Below, one piece after another: positions 39,731 to 49,521 of a stretch of DNA of 64,000 nucleotides. Both the position numbers and the translations under genes were made by a program. The number at the start of each line of letters is the position of its first letter. Position 1 is the first letter of the stretch. Under the pieces are notes generated by a model, which saw nothing but the letters and a program-made list of their open reading frames with translations, did not search any database and was not told where the DNA came from. Origin of the DNA: Pseudomonas oryzae (lineage in GTDB: Bacteria > Pseudomonadota > Gammaproteobacteria > Pseudomonadales > Pseudomonadaceae); NCBI RefSeq assembly GCF_900104805.1, contig NZ_LT629751.1, positions 4,514,001 to 4,578,000 of the forward strand, written 5' to 3'.

Positions 39731-41266
39731 TCAGCCCAGCGCGGTGAACAGCCGGCGCTGGCGCCGCGCGGTGAGCAGCGTCCAGCCCAGCAGCAAGGTG
39801 CACAGGCCGGCCAGCGGCCAGGCGCGCCACTGCAGGTAGGGCGTCAGGCCCTGCATCGGCACCACCTCGCCGCGCAGCACGGCGCGCTGGAACTGCGGCG
39901 CCTGCGCCTGCACCCGGCCGAACGGGTCGATCAGCGCGGTGACGCCGTTGTTGGTGGCGCGGATCATCCAGCGGCCGCTCTCCAGGGCGCGCATCTGCGC
40001 CATCTGCAGGTGCTGCAGCGGGCCGATCGAGGTGCCGAACCAGGCGTCGTTGCTCACTGTCAGCAGCAGCTCGCTGCGCGCGGCGAGGCTGGCGGCGAAC
40101 TCCGGATAGACCACCTCGTAGCAGATGTACGGGGCGATGCGGTAGCCGCGCGCGCTGAGCAGCGCCTGGTCGGCCGGGCCGCGGGCGAAGTCGGACATCG
40201 GCAGGTCGAAGAAGGCGATCAGCCCGCGCAGCAGGTCCTGCAGCGGCACGTACTCGCCGAACGGCACCAGCTTCTGCTTGAGGTAGGTACCGCCGCCCTG
40301 GCCGATCGCCTGTAGGGCGTTGTAGTAGCGCGGTCGGCCCTCGGCGTCCTTCTCGCGCAGCGGCACGCCTGTGATCAGCGCGGCGCCCCGCTCGCTGGCG
40401 AAGCGGCCCATCACCGCCAGATAGCCCTCGGCGTATTCGCGCAGCACCGGCACCGCGGTTTCCGGCCACACGTAGAGGTCGGCCGGCGCCTCGGCGAAGG
40501 TCAGGTCGCGGTACAGGGCGAGCTGGGCGTTGAGCTGCTCGGGATCCCACTTGAGGTTCTGCGCGACGTTGCCCTGCATGGCGGCGACCTTGAGCGGCGC
40601 GCCGGCCGGCCGGGTCCAGGCGTGGTCCTGGAGCCACAGCCCGCCACCCCACAGCCCGGCCAGCAGCAGGCCGGCGCCGAGCAGGCAGCGGCCGCGCAGC
40701 AACAGCGCCGGCAGGTTGGCCAGCAGGGCGGCGGTCAGCGCCATGGCGAACGACAGCAGCCACACCCCACCGAGCGGCGCCAGGCCGGCCAGCGGGCCGT
40801 CGAGCTGGCCGTAGCCGATGTACAGCCAGGGGAAACCGGTGAACAGCCAGCCGCGCAGCGCCTCCTGGGCCACCCACAGGGCGGCGAAGGCCAGCGCGTC
40901 GGCCAGCGGCGCGCGCTCGCGGCGCAGCCACTTGGCCCAGGCCCAGGCCGGCAGGGCGAAGAACAGCGCGAGGCCGGCGCAGAACGCCAGGGTCAGCAGG
41001 CCGGCCAGTGCCGGCGAGGCGGCGCCGTAGTCGTGGATGCTGACGTAGACCCAGCTGGTGCCGGCGGCGAAGACGCCGAAGCCGTACAGCCAGCCGCGTA
41101 CGGCGGCGGCGCCGGGCTGCAGGCCGCGCAGGCCGAGGTAGAACAGCGCCAGCGACAGCAGGCCGAGCGGCCACAGGTCCCAGGGGGCGAGGGCCAGCGG
41201 GGTGAGGGCGCCGGCGGCCAGGGCCAGCAGGTGACCCGGCCAGCCCGGGCGGGAGATCCAGCGCAT
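39731..41266 (-). CDS. lnt: Apolipoprotein N-acyltransferase
   Basis: 511 aa. About seven membrane segments lead into a nitrilase-like periplasmic domain (~220-480). Catalytic Glu is in LYVWPETAVPV, Lys in YLKQKLVPFGEYVP, and Cys in APYICYEVVYPE. SNDAWFGTSIGPLQHLQMAQMRALESGR (split motif) is also diagnostic. It adds the third acyl chain to lipoproteins and is essential in many Gram-negatives. The ATG at 41266 has AAGGAA upstream. It follows corC in the same direction, the usual arrangement in Pseudomonas. Confidence 0.95.
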   Translation of the reverse strand: MRWISRPGWPGHLLALAAGALTPLALAPWDLWPLGLLSLALFYLGLRGLQPGAAAVRGWLYGFGVFAAGTSWVYVSIHDYGAASPALAGLLTLAFCAGLALFFALPAWAWAKWLRRERAPLADALAFAALWVAQEALRGWLFTGFPWLYIGYGQLDGPLAGLAPLGGVWLLSFAMALTAALLANLPALLLRGRCLLGAGLLLAGLWGGGLWLQDHAWTRPAGAPLKVAAMQGNVAQNLKWDPEQLNAQLALYRDLTFAEAPADLYVWPETAVPVLREYAEGYLAVMGRFASERGAALITGVPLREKDAEGRPRYYNALQAIGQGGGTYLKQKLVPFGEYVPLQDLLRGLIAFFDLPMSDFARGPADQALLSARGYRIAPYICYEVVYPEFAASLAARSELLLTVSNDAWFGTSIGPLQHLQMAQMRALESGRWMIRATNNGVTALIDPFGRVQAQAPQFQRAVLRGEVVPMQGLTPYLQWRAWPLAGLCTLLLGWTLLTARRQRRLFTALG

Positions 41267-41323
41267 GGAGATTCCTTGGCGAAAGACAGGCGCGGGCAGC
41301 TTAAAGGAGCGGCGCGCATCCGG

Positions 41324-41420
41324 GTAGGGTGGGAAACGGCCGCAGGCCTTTCCCGCCATGGGGCCGCCAGCGCTGGAGGATCGCTGCGCGAGCCTTCCGC
41401 GGGGTGGCCGTCCACCCCGC
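41324..41420. repeat. Degenerate palindromic GTAGGGTGGG element between corC and lnt
   Basis: The left part GTAGGGTGGGAAACGGCCGC...GGCCTTTCCCGCC folds as a hairpin like the first stem of the family. The right part contains GGGGTGG CCGT CCACCCC. The copy is decayed compared with those at 6180 and 27896. Confidence 0.5.
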
Positions 41421-41436
41421 ATTCGGCGCAGCGGTC

Positions 41437-42276
41437 TCAGCGTGCCAGCGGGGTCAGGCGCAGCAGGTGGATGCGCCGGCTGTCGGCGTTGAGCACGCGG
41501 AAGCGGAAGTCGCCCAGCTCGATGGTCTCGTTGCGCTTGGGCAGGTGGCCGAAGGCGCTCATCAGCACGCCGCCGAGGGTGTCGAATTCCTCGTCGGAGA
41601 AGGCCGCGTCGAAGAACTCGTTGAACTCGCCCACCGGGGTCAGCGCCTTGACGATGAAGTCGCCGCTGGGCAGCGCCTTGATGAAGCTGTCCTCCTCGAC
41701 GTCGTGCTCGTCCTCGATCTCGCCGACGATCTGCTCGAGCACGTCCTCGATGGTCACCAGGCCGGCGACGCCGCCGTACTCGTCGATGACGATGGCCATG
41801 TGGTTGTGGGTGCTGCGGAATTCGCGCAGCAGCACGTTGAGGCGCTTGGACTCGGGCACGTAGGTCGCCGGGCGCAGCAGTTTCTGCATGTCGAAGGAGT
41901 CGCGGCGGTCCTCCAGCAGCAGCGGCAGCAGATCCTTGGCCAGCAGGATGCCGAGCACCTCGTCGAGGTTCTCGCCGATCACCGGGTAGCGCGAGTGGGC
42001 CGCGGCGATGATCGCCGGGAGGAATTCCTGCGGGTTCTGGCAGGCCTTGATGCTGATGATCTGCGAGCGCGGGATCATGATGTCGCGCACCTGCAGGTCG
42101 GCGACCTGGATGGCGCCCTCGACGATGGACAGCGCCTCGGTGTCGAGCAGCTTGTTGTCATGGGCGTCGCGCAGGACCTCGAGGAGCTCCTGGCGGTTCT
42201 TCGGCTCATGGGCAAAAGTCTGGATGATTCTTTCCAGCCAGGACTTCTGCCCCTGGCTCGATCGGTCGTCGCTCAT
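41437..42276 (-). CDS. corC: CorC-type CBS-domain protein (HlyC/CorC family)
   Basis: 279 aa cytoplasmic protein. Two CBS domains cover ~65-190 (VRDIMIPRSQIISIKA, SRYPVIGENLDEVLGILLAKDLL, HMAIVIDEYGGVAGLVTIEDVLEQIVGEIEDE). A C-terminal CorC/HlyC domain spans ~205-279. It has been linked to magnesium and cobalt efflux and to membrane stability. It begins 6 bp past the ybeY stop, in the conserved lnt-corC-ybeY-ybeZ cluster. AAGGA lies before the ATG. Confidence 0.95.
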   Translation of the reverse strand: MSDDRSSQGQKSWLERIIQTFAHEPKNRQELLEVLRDAHDNKLLDTEALSIVEGAIQVADLQVRDIMIPRSQIISIKACQNPQEFLPAIIAAAHSRYPVIGENLDEVLGILLAKDLLPLLLEDRRDSFDMQKLLRPATYVPESKRLNVLLREFRSTHNHMAIVIDEYGGVAGLVTIEDVLEQIVGEIEDEHDVEEDSFIKALPSGDFIVKALTPVGEFNEFFDAAFSDEEFDTLGGVLMSAFGHLPKRNETIELGDFRFRVLNADSRRIHLLRLTPLAR

Positions 42277-42282
42277 GTGTCC

Positions 42283-42747
42283 TTACTCTTCGTCACAGGC
42301 GTAGGGGTCGGGATAGCCCAGTTCGGCAAGCAACTGGCGTTCCAGCGCCTCCATTTCCTCGGCTTCGGCGTCTTCGATATGGTCGTAGCCGAGCAGGTGC
42401 AGGCAGCCGTGGAGGGTCAGGTGCGCCCAGTGGGCGTCCAGGGCCTTGCCCTGCTCGGCGGCCTCGCGGGCCACCACCTGGGCGCAGATCACCAGGTCGC
42501 CGAGCAGCGGGATGTCCAGCAAGCCCTCCGGGATCTCGGCGGGGAAGGACAGCACGTTGGTGGCGTAGTCCTTGCCGCGCCAGGTGCGGTTCAGCTCGCG
42601 GCCCTCGGCCTCGTCGACGATGCGGATGGTCAGCTCGGAGGGCGCCGTGCGCTGGCGCAGGGCCAGCTCGCACCACTGGCGCAGTTGCGCCTCGCTGGGC
42701 AGATCGCCGGCCGTGGTGGCCAGCTGCAGATCCAGTTCAACCTGCAT
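42283..42747 (-). CDS. ybeY: Endoribonuclease YbeY
   Basis: 154 aa zinc-dependent RNase of 16S rRNA maturation and ribosome quality control. The metal motif [11 protein letters not shown] (H-x3-H-x5-H) is intact, and the family segments [16 protein letters not shown] and [11 protein letters not shown] are present. Its start overlaps the phoH-like stop by 11 bp. Confidence 0.95.
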   Translation of the reverse strand: MQVELDLQLATTAGDLPSEAQLRQWCELALRQRTAPSELTIRIVDEAEGRELNRTWRGKDYATNVLSFPAEIPEGLLDIPLLGDLVICAQVVAREAAEQGKALDAHWAHLTLHGCLHLLGYDHIEDAEAEEMEALERQLLAELGYPDPYACDEE

Positions 42748-43756
42748 CGGATTCGTCCTTGGCGGTTTCCGCGATCCTGTCGGGCTTGCCCTGCAGGCGC
42801 TGCTCGTGGCGGTCGTAGGCCTCGACGATGCGTTGCACCAGCGGGTGGCGCACCACGTCCTTGGCCTTGAAGTGGGTGAAGCTGATGCCCGGCACGTCGC
42901 GCAGCACGTCGATGACGTGGGCCAGCCCCGACTTGGTGCCGCGCGGCAGGTCGACCTGGGTGACGTCGCCGGTGATCACCGCGGTGGAGCCGAAGCCGAT
43001 CCGGGTGAGGAACATCTTCATCTGCTCGAGGGTGGTGTTCTGGCTCTCGTCGAGGATGATGAAGCTGTTGTTCAGGGTGCGCCCGCGCATGTAGGCCAGC
43101 GGGGCGATCTCGATCACCTGCTTCTCGATCAGCTTGGCCACCTGCTCGAAGCCGAGCATTTCGTAGAGGGCGTCGTACAGCGGGCGCAGGTAGGGGTCGA
43201 TCTTCTGGGCGAGATCGCCGGGCAGGAAGCCGAGCTTCTCGCCGGCCTCCACCGCCGGGCGCACCAGCAGGATGCGGCGCACCTGCTCGCGCTCCAGGGC
43301 GTCCACCGCACAGGCCACGGCGAGGTAGGTCTTGCCGGTGCCGGCCGGGCCGATGCCGAAGTTGATGTCGTTGTCGAGGATCGCCTTGACGTAGCGCTGC
43401 TGGTTGGCGCCGCGCGGGGTGATGTGCGCCTTGCGGGTCTTCAGGGTGACCGTCGGTACCTGGCCGGGCACGGCGAGATCCTCGAGGCCGGACTCCTGGA
43501 GGAACAGGTGGACCAGCTCCGGGGTCAGCTCGGTGGCGTGGGTCTCGCGGTACAGGCGGCGCAGCAGGCGCTCGGCGGTGTGGCTGCGCTGGGCGTCGCC
43601 GACCAGTTCGAACTGGTTGCCACGGTTGCGGATCTCGATCGTCAGGCGCTGCTCGATCAGGCGCAGGTGCTCGTCGAATTGTCCGCAGAGGTTGGCGAAG
43701 CGGCGTGCTTCGAAGGGTTCGAGGATGAAGCGGTGGTGTTCCAGGGGAGCGTTCAA
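42737..43756 (-). CDS. ybeZ: PhoH-family ATPase (YbeZ)
   Basis: 339 aa. The Walker A motif is [22 protein letters not shown] and Walker B is [11 protein letters not shown], with the PhoH-specific [19 protein letters not shown] between them. It is a predicted RNA-linked NTPase partner of YbeY. No ATG lies near the conserved N-terminus ([16 protein letters not shown]), so the TTG at 43756 is the likely start. The only upstream ATG, at 43828, would add 24 poorly conserved residues. Confidence 0.9.
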   Translation of the reverse strand: MNAPLEHHRFILEPFEARRFANLCGQFDEHLRLIEQRLTIEIRNRGNQFELVGDAQRSHTAERLLRRLYRETHATELTPELVHLFLQESGLEDLAVPGQVPTVTLKTRKAHITPRGANQQRYVKAILDNDINFGIGPAGTGKTYLAVACAVDALEREQVRRILLVRPAVEAGEKLGFLPGDLAQKIDPYLRPLYDALYEMLGFEQVAKLIEKQVIEIAPLAYMRGRTLNNSFIILDESQNTTLEQMKMFLTRIGFGSTAVITGDVTQVDLPRGTKSGLAHVIDVLRDVPGISFTHFKAKDVVRHPLVQRIVEAYDRHEQRLQGKPDRIAETAKDESDAG

Positions 43757-43895
43757 GGTCTTCTGTTGGCCGCCATTCGGCTGAGTGATGATTGAAGAAT
43801 AACCGCAGGGGGGCGAGCGGGAAAGCATCCCGGCATTGGTCTATGGTGGCATGTGGCTGGCACCGGGACGCCAGGGGCGTCCCGGTGTCTGCGGT

Positions 43896-45227
43896 TCAGC
43901 CGTTCACCAGGCTGCCGCGCAGCGAGTGGGGGTAGGCTTCCTCGATGAGCACGTCGACGAACTGGCCGATCAGCCGCGGGTTGCCGGCGCGGAAGTTGAC
44001 CACCCGGTTGTTCTCGGTGCGGCCCTGCAGCATGCCCGGATCCCTCTTCGAGTAGTCGCTGACCAGGATGCGCTGCACGCTGCCGACCATGCGCCGGCTG
44101 ATCTCGAAGCCCTGCTGGGCGATGCGCGCCTGGAGGATCTGCAGGCGCTGCTTCTTGACCTCATCGGGGGTGTCGTCGGCGAGGTCGGCGGCCGGGGTGC
44201 CGGGGCGCGCGCTGTAGACGAAGGAGAAGGAGAAGTCGAAGCCGACGTCCTCGATCAGCTTCATGGTCTGCGCGAAATCCTGTTCGGTCTCGCCGGGGAA
44301 GCCGACGATGAAGTCCGAGCTGATGCACATGTCGGGCACCGCCGCCTTGAGCTTGCGGATCCGCGACTTGTACTCCAGGGCGGTGTGGTTGCGCTTCATC
44401 GCCGCGAGGATGCGGTCGGAGCCCGCCTGCACCGGCAGGTGGACGAACTTGACCAGCTTGGGAATCTCGGCGTGGGCCTGGATGATGGCGTCGGAGAACT
44501 CCAGCGGGTGGCTGGTGGTGTAGCGGATGCGCTCGATGCCGTCGATCGCCGCCACCGCGTGCAGCAGCTCGGCGAAGTCGGCGATGCGGCCGTCGCCGGC
44601 ATCGCCGCGGTAGCCGTTGACGTTCTGGCCGAGCAGGGTCACTTCGCGCACACCGTTGTCGGCGAGGTGGAGGATCTCGGCGAGCACGTCGGCCAGCGGC
44701 CGGCTGACCTCCTCGCCGCGGGTGTAGGGCACCACGCAGAAGGTGCAGTACTTGCTGCAGCCTTCCATCACCGAGACGAAGGCGCTGGGGCCGTCGACGC
44801 GCGGTTCGGGCAGGCGATCGAACTTCTCGATCTCCGGGAAGGAGATGTCCACCTGCGGCTTTCGCGTGGTGCGCGCGGCGTCGATCATCTCCGGCAGGCG
44901 GTGCAGGGTCTGCGGGCCGAACACCACGTCGACGTAGGGCGCGCGCTCGCGGATCGCCGCGCCTTCCTGGCTGGCCACGCAGCCGCCGACGCCGATCACC
45001 AGCTCGGGGTTCTTCTCCTTCAGCGGGCGCCAGCGGCCCAGCTCGGAGAACACCTTTTCCTGGGCCTTCTCGCGGATCGAGCAGGTGTTGATGAGGATCA
45101 CGTCGGCTTCGGCCGGGTCCTCGGTGATTTCGAGGGCCTGGTGTTCGCCCAGCAGGTCGGCCATGCGCGAGCTGTCGTACTCGTTCATCTGGCAGCCGTG
45201 GGTTTCGATGAAAAGCTTCTTGGCCAT
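43896..45227 (-). CDS. miaB: tRNA-2-methylthio-N6-dimethylallyladenosine synthase MiaB
   Basis: 443 aa radical SAM methylthiotransferase. The N-terminal UPF0004 domain carries the auxiliary-cluster Cys residues ([28 protein letters not shown]). The radical SAM motif is CSKYCTFC near 157, and a C-terminal TRAM domain lies around 375-440. It thiomethylates i6A37 in tRNAs reading UNN codons. It starts the leftward miaB-ybeZ-ybeY-corC-lnt group and diverges from the DUF1820 gene. Confidence 0.97.
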   Translation of the reverse strand: MAKKLFIETHGCQMNEYDSSRMADLLGEHQALEITEDPAEADVILINTCSIREKAQEKVFSELGRWRPLKEKNPELVIGVGGCVASQEGAAIRERAPYVDVVFGPQTLHRLPEMIDAARTTRKPQVDISFPEIEKFDRLPEPRVDGPSAFVSVMEGCSKYCTFCVVPYTRGEEVSRPLADVLAEILHLADNGVREVTLLGQNVNGYRGDAGDGRIADFAELLHAVAAIDGIERIRYTTSHPLEFSDAIIQAHAEIPKLVKFVHLPVQAGSDRILAAMKRNHTALEYKSRIRKLKAAVPDMCISSDFIVGFPGETEQDFAQTMKLIEDVGFDFSFSFVYSARPGTPAADLADDTPDEVKKQRLQILQARIAQQGFEISRRMVGSVQRILVSDYSKRDPGMLQGRTENNRVVNFRAGNPRLIGQFVDVLIEEAYPHSLRGSLVNG

Positions 45228-45359
45228 GGGAGATCGTCGGCGAATCGAGGGAATCGCGCATTATAGGCGGCGCCGGCCGGCCTTCCTAGGCTCCATGGTC
45301 GGGTGGGGGGATATGCTAGGATGCGCGCCCTTCCTGCCATAGCGTCGGACTGTCGAGTC

Positions 45360-45686
45360 ATGAACAAGCCCGCCCCCATCTTCAAGGTGATCTTCCAGAA
45401 CCAGGGCCAGGTGTACGAGATGTACGCCAAGGCCATCTACCAGAGCGACCTGTGGGGCTTCCTGGAGATCGAGGAGTTCATCTTCGGCGAGCGCACCCAG
45501 GTGGTGGTCGATCCCAGCGAGGAGAAGCTCAAGGCGCAGTTCGAGGGCGTGGTGCGCAGCTTCGTGCCGATGCACGCGATCATCCGCATCGACGAGGTGG
45601 AGCGCCTGGGCACGGCGAAGATCAGCGAGGCCAAGGGTGGCGGCAACGTCATGCCGTTCCCCATGCCGCCCATGCCGGAGCGCTGA
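45360..45686 (+). CDS. DUF1820 family protein
   Basis: 108 aa conserved protein of unknown function, typically found divergent from miaB in Pseudomonas. Recognisable family segments are PIFKVIFQNQGQVYEMYAK, SDLWGFLEIEEFIFGERTQVVVDPSEEKLK (split motif) and VKRSFVPMHAIIRIDEV-like RSFVPMHAIIRIDEVERLG. The C-terminus is a Met/Pro-rich tail (VMPFPMPPMPER). There is no signal peptide. The ATG at 45360 gives the standard length; the earlier in-frame start at 45303 reads promoter sequence. Confidence 0.88.
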   Translation: MNKPAPIFKVIFQNQGQVYEMYAKAIYQSDLWGFLEIEEFIFGERTQVVVDPSEEKLKAQFEGVVRSFVPMHAIIRIDEVERLGTAKISEAKGGGNVMPFPMPPMPER

Positions 45687-45700
45687 GCTCCGGCAAGCCC

Positions 45701-45791
45701 GTAGGGTAGAAAACTCGCGCAGCGATTTTCTACCGGTTCTATGCCGTGCCACGGCTGGTGGACAATCGCTGGCGCGAGTTGTCCACCCTGC
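45701..45791. repeat. Palindromic GTAGGG element downstream of the DUF1820 gene
   Basis: Hairpin one is GTAGAAAA...TTTTCTAC. Hairpin two is GTGGACAATCGC...GCGAGTTGTCCAC, ending CCCTGCG. The second hairpin is shared with the copy at 11715-11796. Confidence 0.6.
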
Positions 45792-45815
45792 GCCCGTGCA
45801 GCCAGCAGCCAGTCC

Positions 45816-45874
45816 GTAGCGGCGAATTCATTCGCCCAACGCGCACCCACTGAGGCGAGTGAACTCGCCCCTAC
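45816..45874. repeat. Short GTAG...CTAC palindromic element
   Basis: GTAGCGGCGAATTCATTCGC and GCGAGTGAACTCGCCCCTAC form two small GGCGAAT/ATTCGCC-type hairpins with matching outer ends. It looks like a third sequence class of the same interspersed-repeat design. Confidence 0.5.
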
Positions 45875-45898
45875 GCGATTGATCCTGCCACGCAGGAC

Positions 45899-46447
45899 TC
45901 AGGGCAGTGGCGCGAAGGGCGAGCGCAGATCGCTGGCCTGCAGCTCCTGCAGGTAGTTGCGGAAGATCTCGCCGAGCACCCGGTTGGCCTGCTCCATCTG
46001 CTCGCGACTCATGCCCTCGGCCACCTCGTCGGCGCTGTCCAGCGCATCCTCGGCACCGTTGACCGCCGCCATCTTCAGCACGATGTAGGCCTGCACCTGA
46101 TTGGCCGGCACGCCCTCGCCATGCCAGAACAGGGTGCCCAGGCGCAGCTGGGCCTCGGCATGGCCCTGCAGCGAGGCTTGCTCGTACCAGTGCACCGCCT
46201 GCGGCAGATCCTTAGCACGGCCCTGGCCGGCGTAGAAGAATTCGCCGAGCTCGAACTGTGCCTGCGCGTCGCCGCCGTCGGCCAGGTCGCGGCACTGGGC
46301 GAGCGCCTGCTCCAGATCTTCCGGGCGGGTATCGAGGACGCAGCGGCTGGTGGCCGGGATCAGCAGGGAGTTGCCACCGGCTAGGCCCGGCAGCGGGGTG
46401 GTCAGCAACAGGCAGCCCATCAGCAGGGTGCGGCCAGCACGGTTCAT
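45899..46447 (-). CDS. Exported Sel1-repeat (TPR-like) protein
   Basis: 182 aa with a signal peptide (MNRAGRTLLMGCLLLTTPLP, cleavage near GLAGG). Sel1-type repeats follow: DGGDAQAQFELGEFFYAGQG, then LPQAVHWYEQASLQGHAEAQ and LRLGTLFWHGEGV. A conserved Cys pair (SRCVLDTR, LAQCRDL) may form a disulfide in the periplasm. The function is unknown; Sel1 repeats usually mediate protein contacts. The ATG at 46447 defines the signal peptide. Confidence 0.82.
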   Translation of the reverse strand: MNRAGRTLLMGCLLLTTPLPGLAGGNSLLIPATSRCVLDTRPEDLEQALAQCRDLADGGDAQAQFELGEFFYAGQGRAKDLPQAVHWYEQASLQGHAEAQLRLGTLFWHGEGVPANQVQAYIVLKMAAVNGAEDALDSADEVAEGMSREQMEQANRVLGEIFRNYLQELQASDLRSPFAPLP

Positions 46448-46607
46448 GGCGATCGGACATCTCCCGGGAAACGCGGGTAAACGACTACCCGTCCGGCGCA
46501 CAGCGCCGGCGTCCACATTATGGGATAAGCCGCCGGGTCATGACAGGGGGAAAGCGGTTTTTCCTGCTGGCCTGGCGCCAGCATCCGGGGCTGGGTGCCG
46601 CCGGCGG

Positions 46608-46639
46608 GCGCATGCGGCCGGCGGACGGCCACATGCGCC
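46608..46639 (-). terminator. Hairpin after hemL
   Basis: GCGCATG-GGCCG and CGGCC-CATGCGC arms with one bulge each lie just past the hemL stop (46647) on the leftward strand. There is no clear T-run. Confidence 0.5.
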
Positions 46640-46646
46640 GGGGCGG

Positions 46647-47936
46647 TCAGGCCTGCTTGAGGGCGGCGAAGGCGCGCTCGGCGGCGTCGAGGGTGATCGC
46701 CAGCTCGGCCTCGCCATGGGCGATCGAGGTGAAGCCGGCCTCGTAGGCGGACGGCGCCAGGTACACGCCGCCGTCGAGCATCAGGTGGAAGAACTTGTTG
46801 AAGCGCCCCGCATCGCTGGCCATCACGTCGGCGAAGGTGACGATGTCTGCGGCTGCGCTGAAGTACAGGCCGAACATGCCGCCCGCCTGGGTGGTGACGA
46901 ACGGGATACCGGCGGCATCGGCGCGCTCCTGCAGGCCCTGCAGCATGCGGCTGGTGTAGTCGGTCAGCTCGGCGTGGAAGCCCGGACGGCTGATCAGGCG
47001 CAGGGTGGTCAGGCCGGCGGCCATCGCCAGCGGGTTGCCGGACAGGGTGCCGGCCTGGTAGACCGGGCCGAGCGGGGCGATGCACTCCATGATCGCGCGC
47101 TTGCCGCCGAAGGCGCCGACCGGCATGCCGCCGCCGACGATCTTGCCGAAGGTCGACAGGTCCGGGGTGATGCCGTAGTGGGCCTGGGCGCCGCCGAGGG
47201 CGACGCGGAAGCCGGTCATCACCTCGTCGAAGATCAGCACCACGCCGTGCTGGTCGCACAGCGCGCGCAGGCCCTCGAGGAAGCCCGGCGCCGGCGGCAC
47301 GCAGTTCATGTTGCCGGCCACCGGCTCGACGATGATGCATGCCACGCTCTGGCCGACCTCGGCGAGGGTCTGCTCCACCGCGGCGATGTCGTTGTACGGC
47401 AGGGTCAGGGTGTGCTTGGCGAAGTCCGCCGGCACGCCGGCCGAGCTGGGTACGCCCTGGGTCAGCGCGCCGGAGCCGGCCTTGACCAGCAGGCTGTCGG
47501 AGTGGCCGTGGTAGCAGCCCTCGAACTTGATGATCGCGTCGCGCCCGGTGTAGCCACGGGCCAGGCGGATGGCGCTCATGGTCGCCTCGGTGCCGGAGCT
47601 GACCATGCGCACCAGCTCCATCGACGGCACCAGCTGGCAGACCAGCTCGGCCATCTCCACTTCCAGCGCGGTCGGCGCGCCGTAGGACAGACCGTGCTCG
47701 AGCTGCTTGCGCACCGCATCGAGCACCTCGGGGTGGCCGTGGCCGAGGATCATCGGGCCCCAGGAGCCGACGTAGTCGACGTAGCTCCGGTCGTCCTCGT
47801 CGATGACGTAGGCGCCTGCGGCGTGCTTGAAGAACAGCGGGGTGCCGCCGACGCTCTTGAAGGCGCGCACCGGCGAGTTGACGCCGCCGGGGATGTGCTT
47901 CTGGGCATTGCTGAAGAGGATTTCGGAGCGGGACAT
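46647..47936 (-). CDS. hemL: Glutamate-1-semialdehyde 2,1-aminomutase
   Basis: 429 aa class-III aminotransferase-fold PLP enzyme that converts glutamate-1-semialdehyde to 5-aminolevulinate for heme synthesis. Landmarks are [49 protein letters not shown], and the PLP lysine in [19 protein letters not shown]. It is followed upstream by thiE and thiD in the same direction, the usual thiD-thiE-hemL order of Pseudomonas. Confidence 0.97.
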   Translation of the reverse strand: MSRSEILFSNAQKHIPGGVNSPVRAFKSVGGTPLFFKHAAGAYVIDEDDRSYVDYVGSWGPMILGHGHPEVLDAVRKQLEHGLSYGAPTALEVEMAELVCQLVPSMELVRMVSSGTEATMSAIRLARGYTGRDAIIKFEGCYHGHSDSLLVKAGSGALTQGVPSSAGVPADFAKHTLTLPYNDIAAVEQTLAEVGQSVACIIVEPVAGNMNCVPPAPGFLEGLRALCDQHGVVLIFDEVMTGFRVALGGAQAHYGITPDLSTFGKIVGGGMPVGAFGGKRAIMECIAPLGPVYQAGTLSGNPLAMAAGLTTLRLISRPGFHAELTDYTSRMLQGLQERADAAGIPFVTTQAGGMFGLYFSAAADIVTFADVMASDAGRFNKFFHLMLDGGVYLAPSAYEAGFTSIAHGEAELAITLDAAERAFAALKQA

Positions 47937-47959
47937 GGAGGGGTCTCTCGAAAGAAAGG

Positions 47960-48592
47960 TCAGATGTCGGCGAACAGTTGGCTGAAGGCGTGCGCGCGGC
48001 GCTCGACTTCGGCGGCATTCGGGGCGGCGAACAGGGCGTGGATCACGGCGACCATGCTGGCGCCGCGGGCGATCAGCCCGGGAGCGTTGTCGAGGGTCAC
48101 GCCGCCGATGGCGACGATCGGCAGACGCAGGCGCGCGCGCGCCTCGTCGAGCAGCTCGGGGGTGGCGGCCGGGGCGCCGGGCTTGGTCTGCGAGTTGAAG
48201 AAGCGGCCAAAGGCGACATAGCTGGCGCCTTCGTTGCGCGCCTGCTCGGCCAGCTCCAGACGGGCGTGGCAGGTGGCGCCGATGATCGCGTGGCGGCCGA
48301 GCAGGGCACGGGCGGCGGACAGCGAACCGTCCTCCTGGCCCAGGTGCAGGCCGACGCCCAGCCGTGCGGCCAGCTCCAGGTCGTCGTTGATGATCAGCTG
48401 CGCGCCGTGGCGCAGGCACAGCTCGGCCAGCGCTTCGGCCTGGCGCAGGCGCAGCGCGGCGTCCGTGGACTTGTCACGGTACTGCAGCAGCTTGGCGCCG
48501 CCCTTGAGCGCGGCCTCGACGTAAGGCAGCAGGCGGCCGTCGGCCAGCAGCTGGCTGTCGGTAATGGCATAGAGTCCGCGCAGCGGCTTCAT
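47960..48592 (-). CDS. thiE: Thiamine-phosphate synthase
   Basis: 210 aa TIM-barrel enzyme joining HMP-PP and the thiazole phosphate. Motifs are [48 protein letters not shown] and [25 protein letters not shown]. The ATG at 48592 has GAGGAAG 7 bp upstream. The gap to thiD is about 26 bp. Confidence 0.96.
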   Translation of the reverse strand: MKPLRGLYAITDSQLLADGRLLPYVEAALKGGAKLLQYRDKSTDAALRLRQAEALAELCLRHGAQLIINDDLELAARLGVGLHLGQEDGSLSAARALLGRHAIIGATCHARLELAEQARNEGASYVAFGRFFNSQTKPGAPAATPELLDEARARLRLPIVAIGGVTLDNAPGLIARGASMVAVIHALFAAPNAAEVERRAHAFSQLFADI

Positions 48593-48618
48593 CGACAGGC
48601 TTCCTCGGCAACAGAATG

Positions 48619-49416
48619 TCAGGAACGGAAATCCAGCGGCAGGCGGCGCGGCACGTACTGGCCGTGGCCGGGCTGCTCGGCGTCGCGCAGGGTGCGCCAG
48701 GTGTAGTCGAGCGCCGAGCGCACCGCGCTGACCAGCTCCTCGCCCAGCGCCAGGCGGCCGGCCAGGGTGCTGGCCAGGGTGCAGCCGGAGCCGTGATAGC
48801 TGCCCGGCAGGCGCGCGCAGGTGAAGTCGTGGCGACTGCCGTCGCGCGAGTACAGGCGATTGTGCACCTCGCGCTCGTCGCCGTGGCCGCCGGTGATCAA
48901 CAGGTGCTCGCACAGCGGCAGCAGCTTCGCGGCGCAGGCGTCGGCACTGCCCTCGGGCAGCTCGGCGAGGATGCGCGCCTCCGGCAGGTTGGGGGTGGCG
49001 ATGCGGCACAGCGGCAGCAGGCGCTCGCGGATCGCGTAGCCGACCTCGTCCTTGCCCAGCGCGCCGCCACCGCCGGCGCGCAGTACCGGGTCGCAGACCA
49101 GCGGCACGCCGGGCAGGCGGGCCATGATCTCGACCACGGTGTCGACCATCTCCAGCGAGCCGAGCATGCCGAGCTTGACCGCGGCGACCGGCAGGTCGCG
49201 GATCACCGCATCGGCCTGGGCCAGTACCCAGGCGCGGTCGAGGACGCGGAAGTCGCTGACGTTGACGGTGTCCTGCACGGTCAGCGCGGTGACCGCCGGC
49301 GCGGCGTGGCAGCCCTGGGCGAGCAGGGCTTCGATGTCCGCCTGCAGGCCGGCGCCGCCACTGGGATCGTGGCCGGACAGACAGAGGACGACGGGACGGG
49401 AAGGGTATCGGTTCAT
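48619..49416 (-). CDS. thiD: Hydroxymethylpyrimidine/phosphomethylpyrimidine kinase
   Basis: 265 aa ribokinase-fold kinase. It has the substrate motif [37 protein letters not shown], and the anion-hole/catalytic [19 protein letters not shown]. It phosphorylates HMP and HMP-P for thiamine synthesis. It is first in the leftward thiD-thiE-hemL group and diverges from the AidB-like gene. Confidence 0.95.
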   Translation of the reverse strand: MNRYPSRPVVLCLSGHDPSGGAGLQADIEALLAQGCHAAPAVTALTVQDTVNVSDFRVLDRAWVLAQADAVIRDLPVAAVKLGMLGSLEMVDTVVEIMARLPGVPLVCDPVLRAGGGGALGKDEVGYAIRERLLPLCRIATPNLPEARILAELPEGSADACAAKLLPLCEHLLITGGHGDEREVHNRLYSRDGSRHDFTCARLPGSYHGSGCTLASTLAGRLALGEELVSAVRSALDYTWRTLRDAEQPGHGQYVPRRLPLDFRS

Positions 49417-49521
49417 GGCTGCCGAGCTTACCACCAAAGTCGGGTGGCTGCCTGCGTATGGCCGGGCAGCGCGCCGCGCTTCTGCTTCACTGCAAGAAAT
49501 GCAGCGAACAGGAGGTGGACG

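Noticed and set aside
46208-46460. Overlapping small frames in the Sel1-repeat gene
   Set aside because: Alternate frames without RBS. The leftward frame has a signal peptide and Sel1 repeats.
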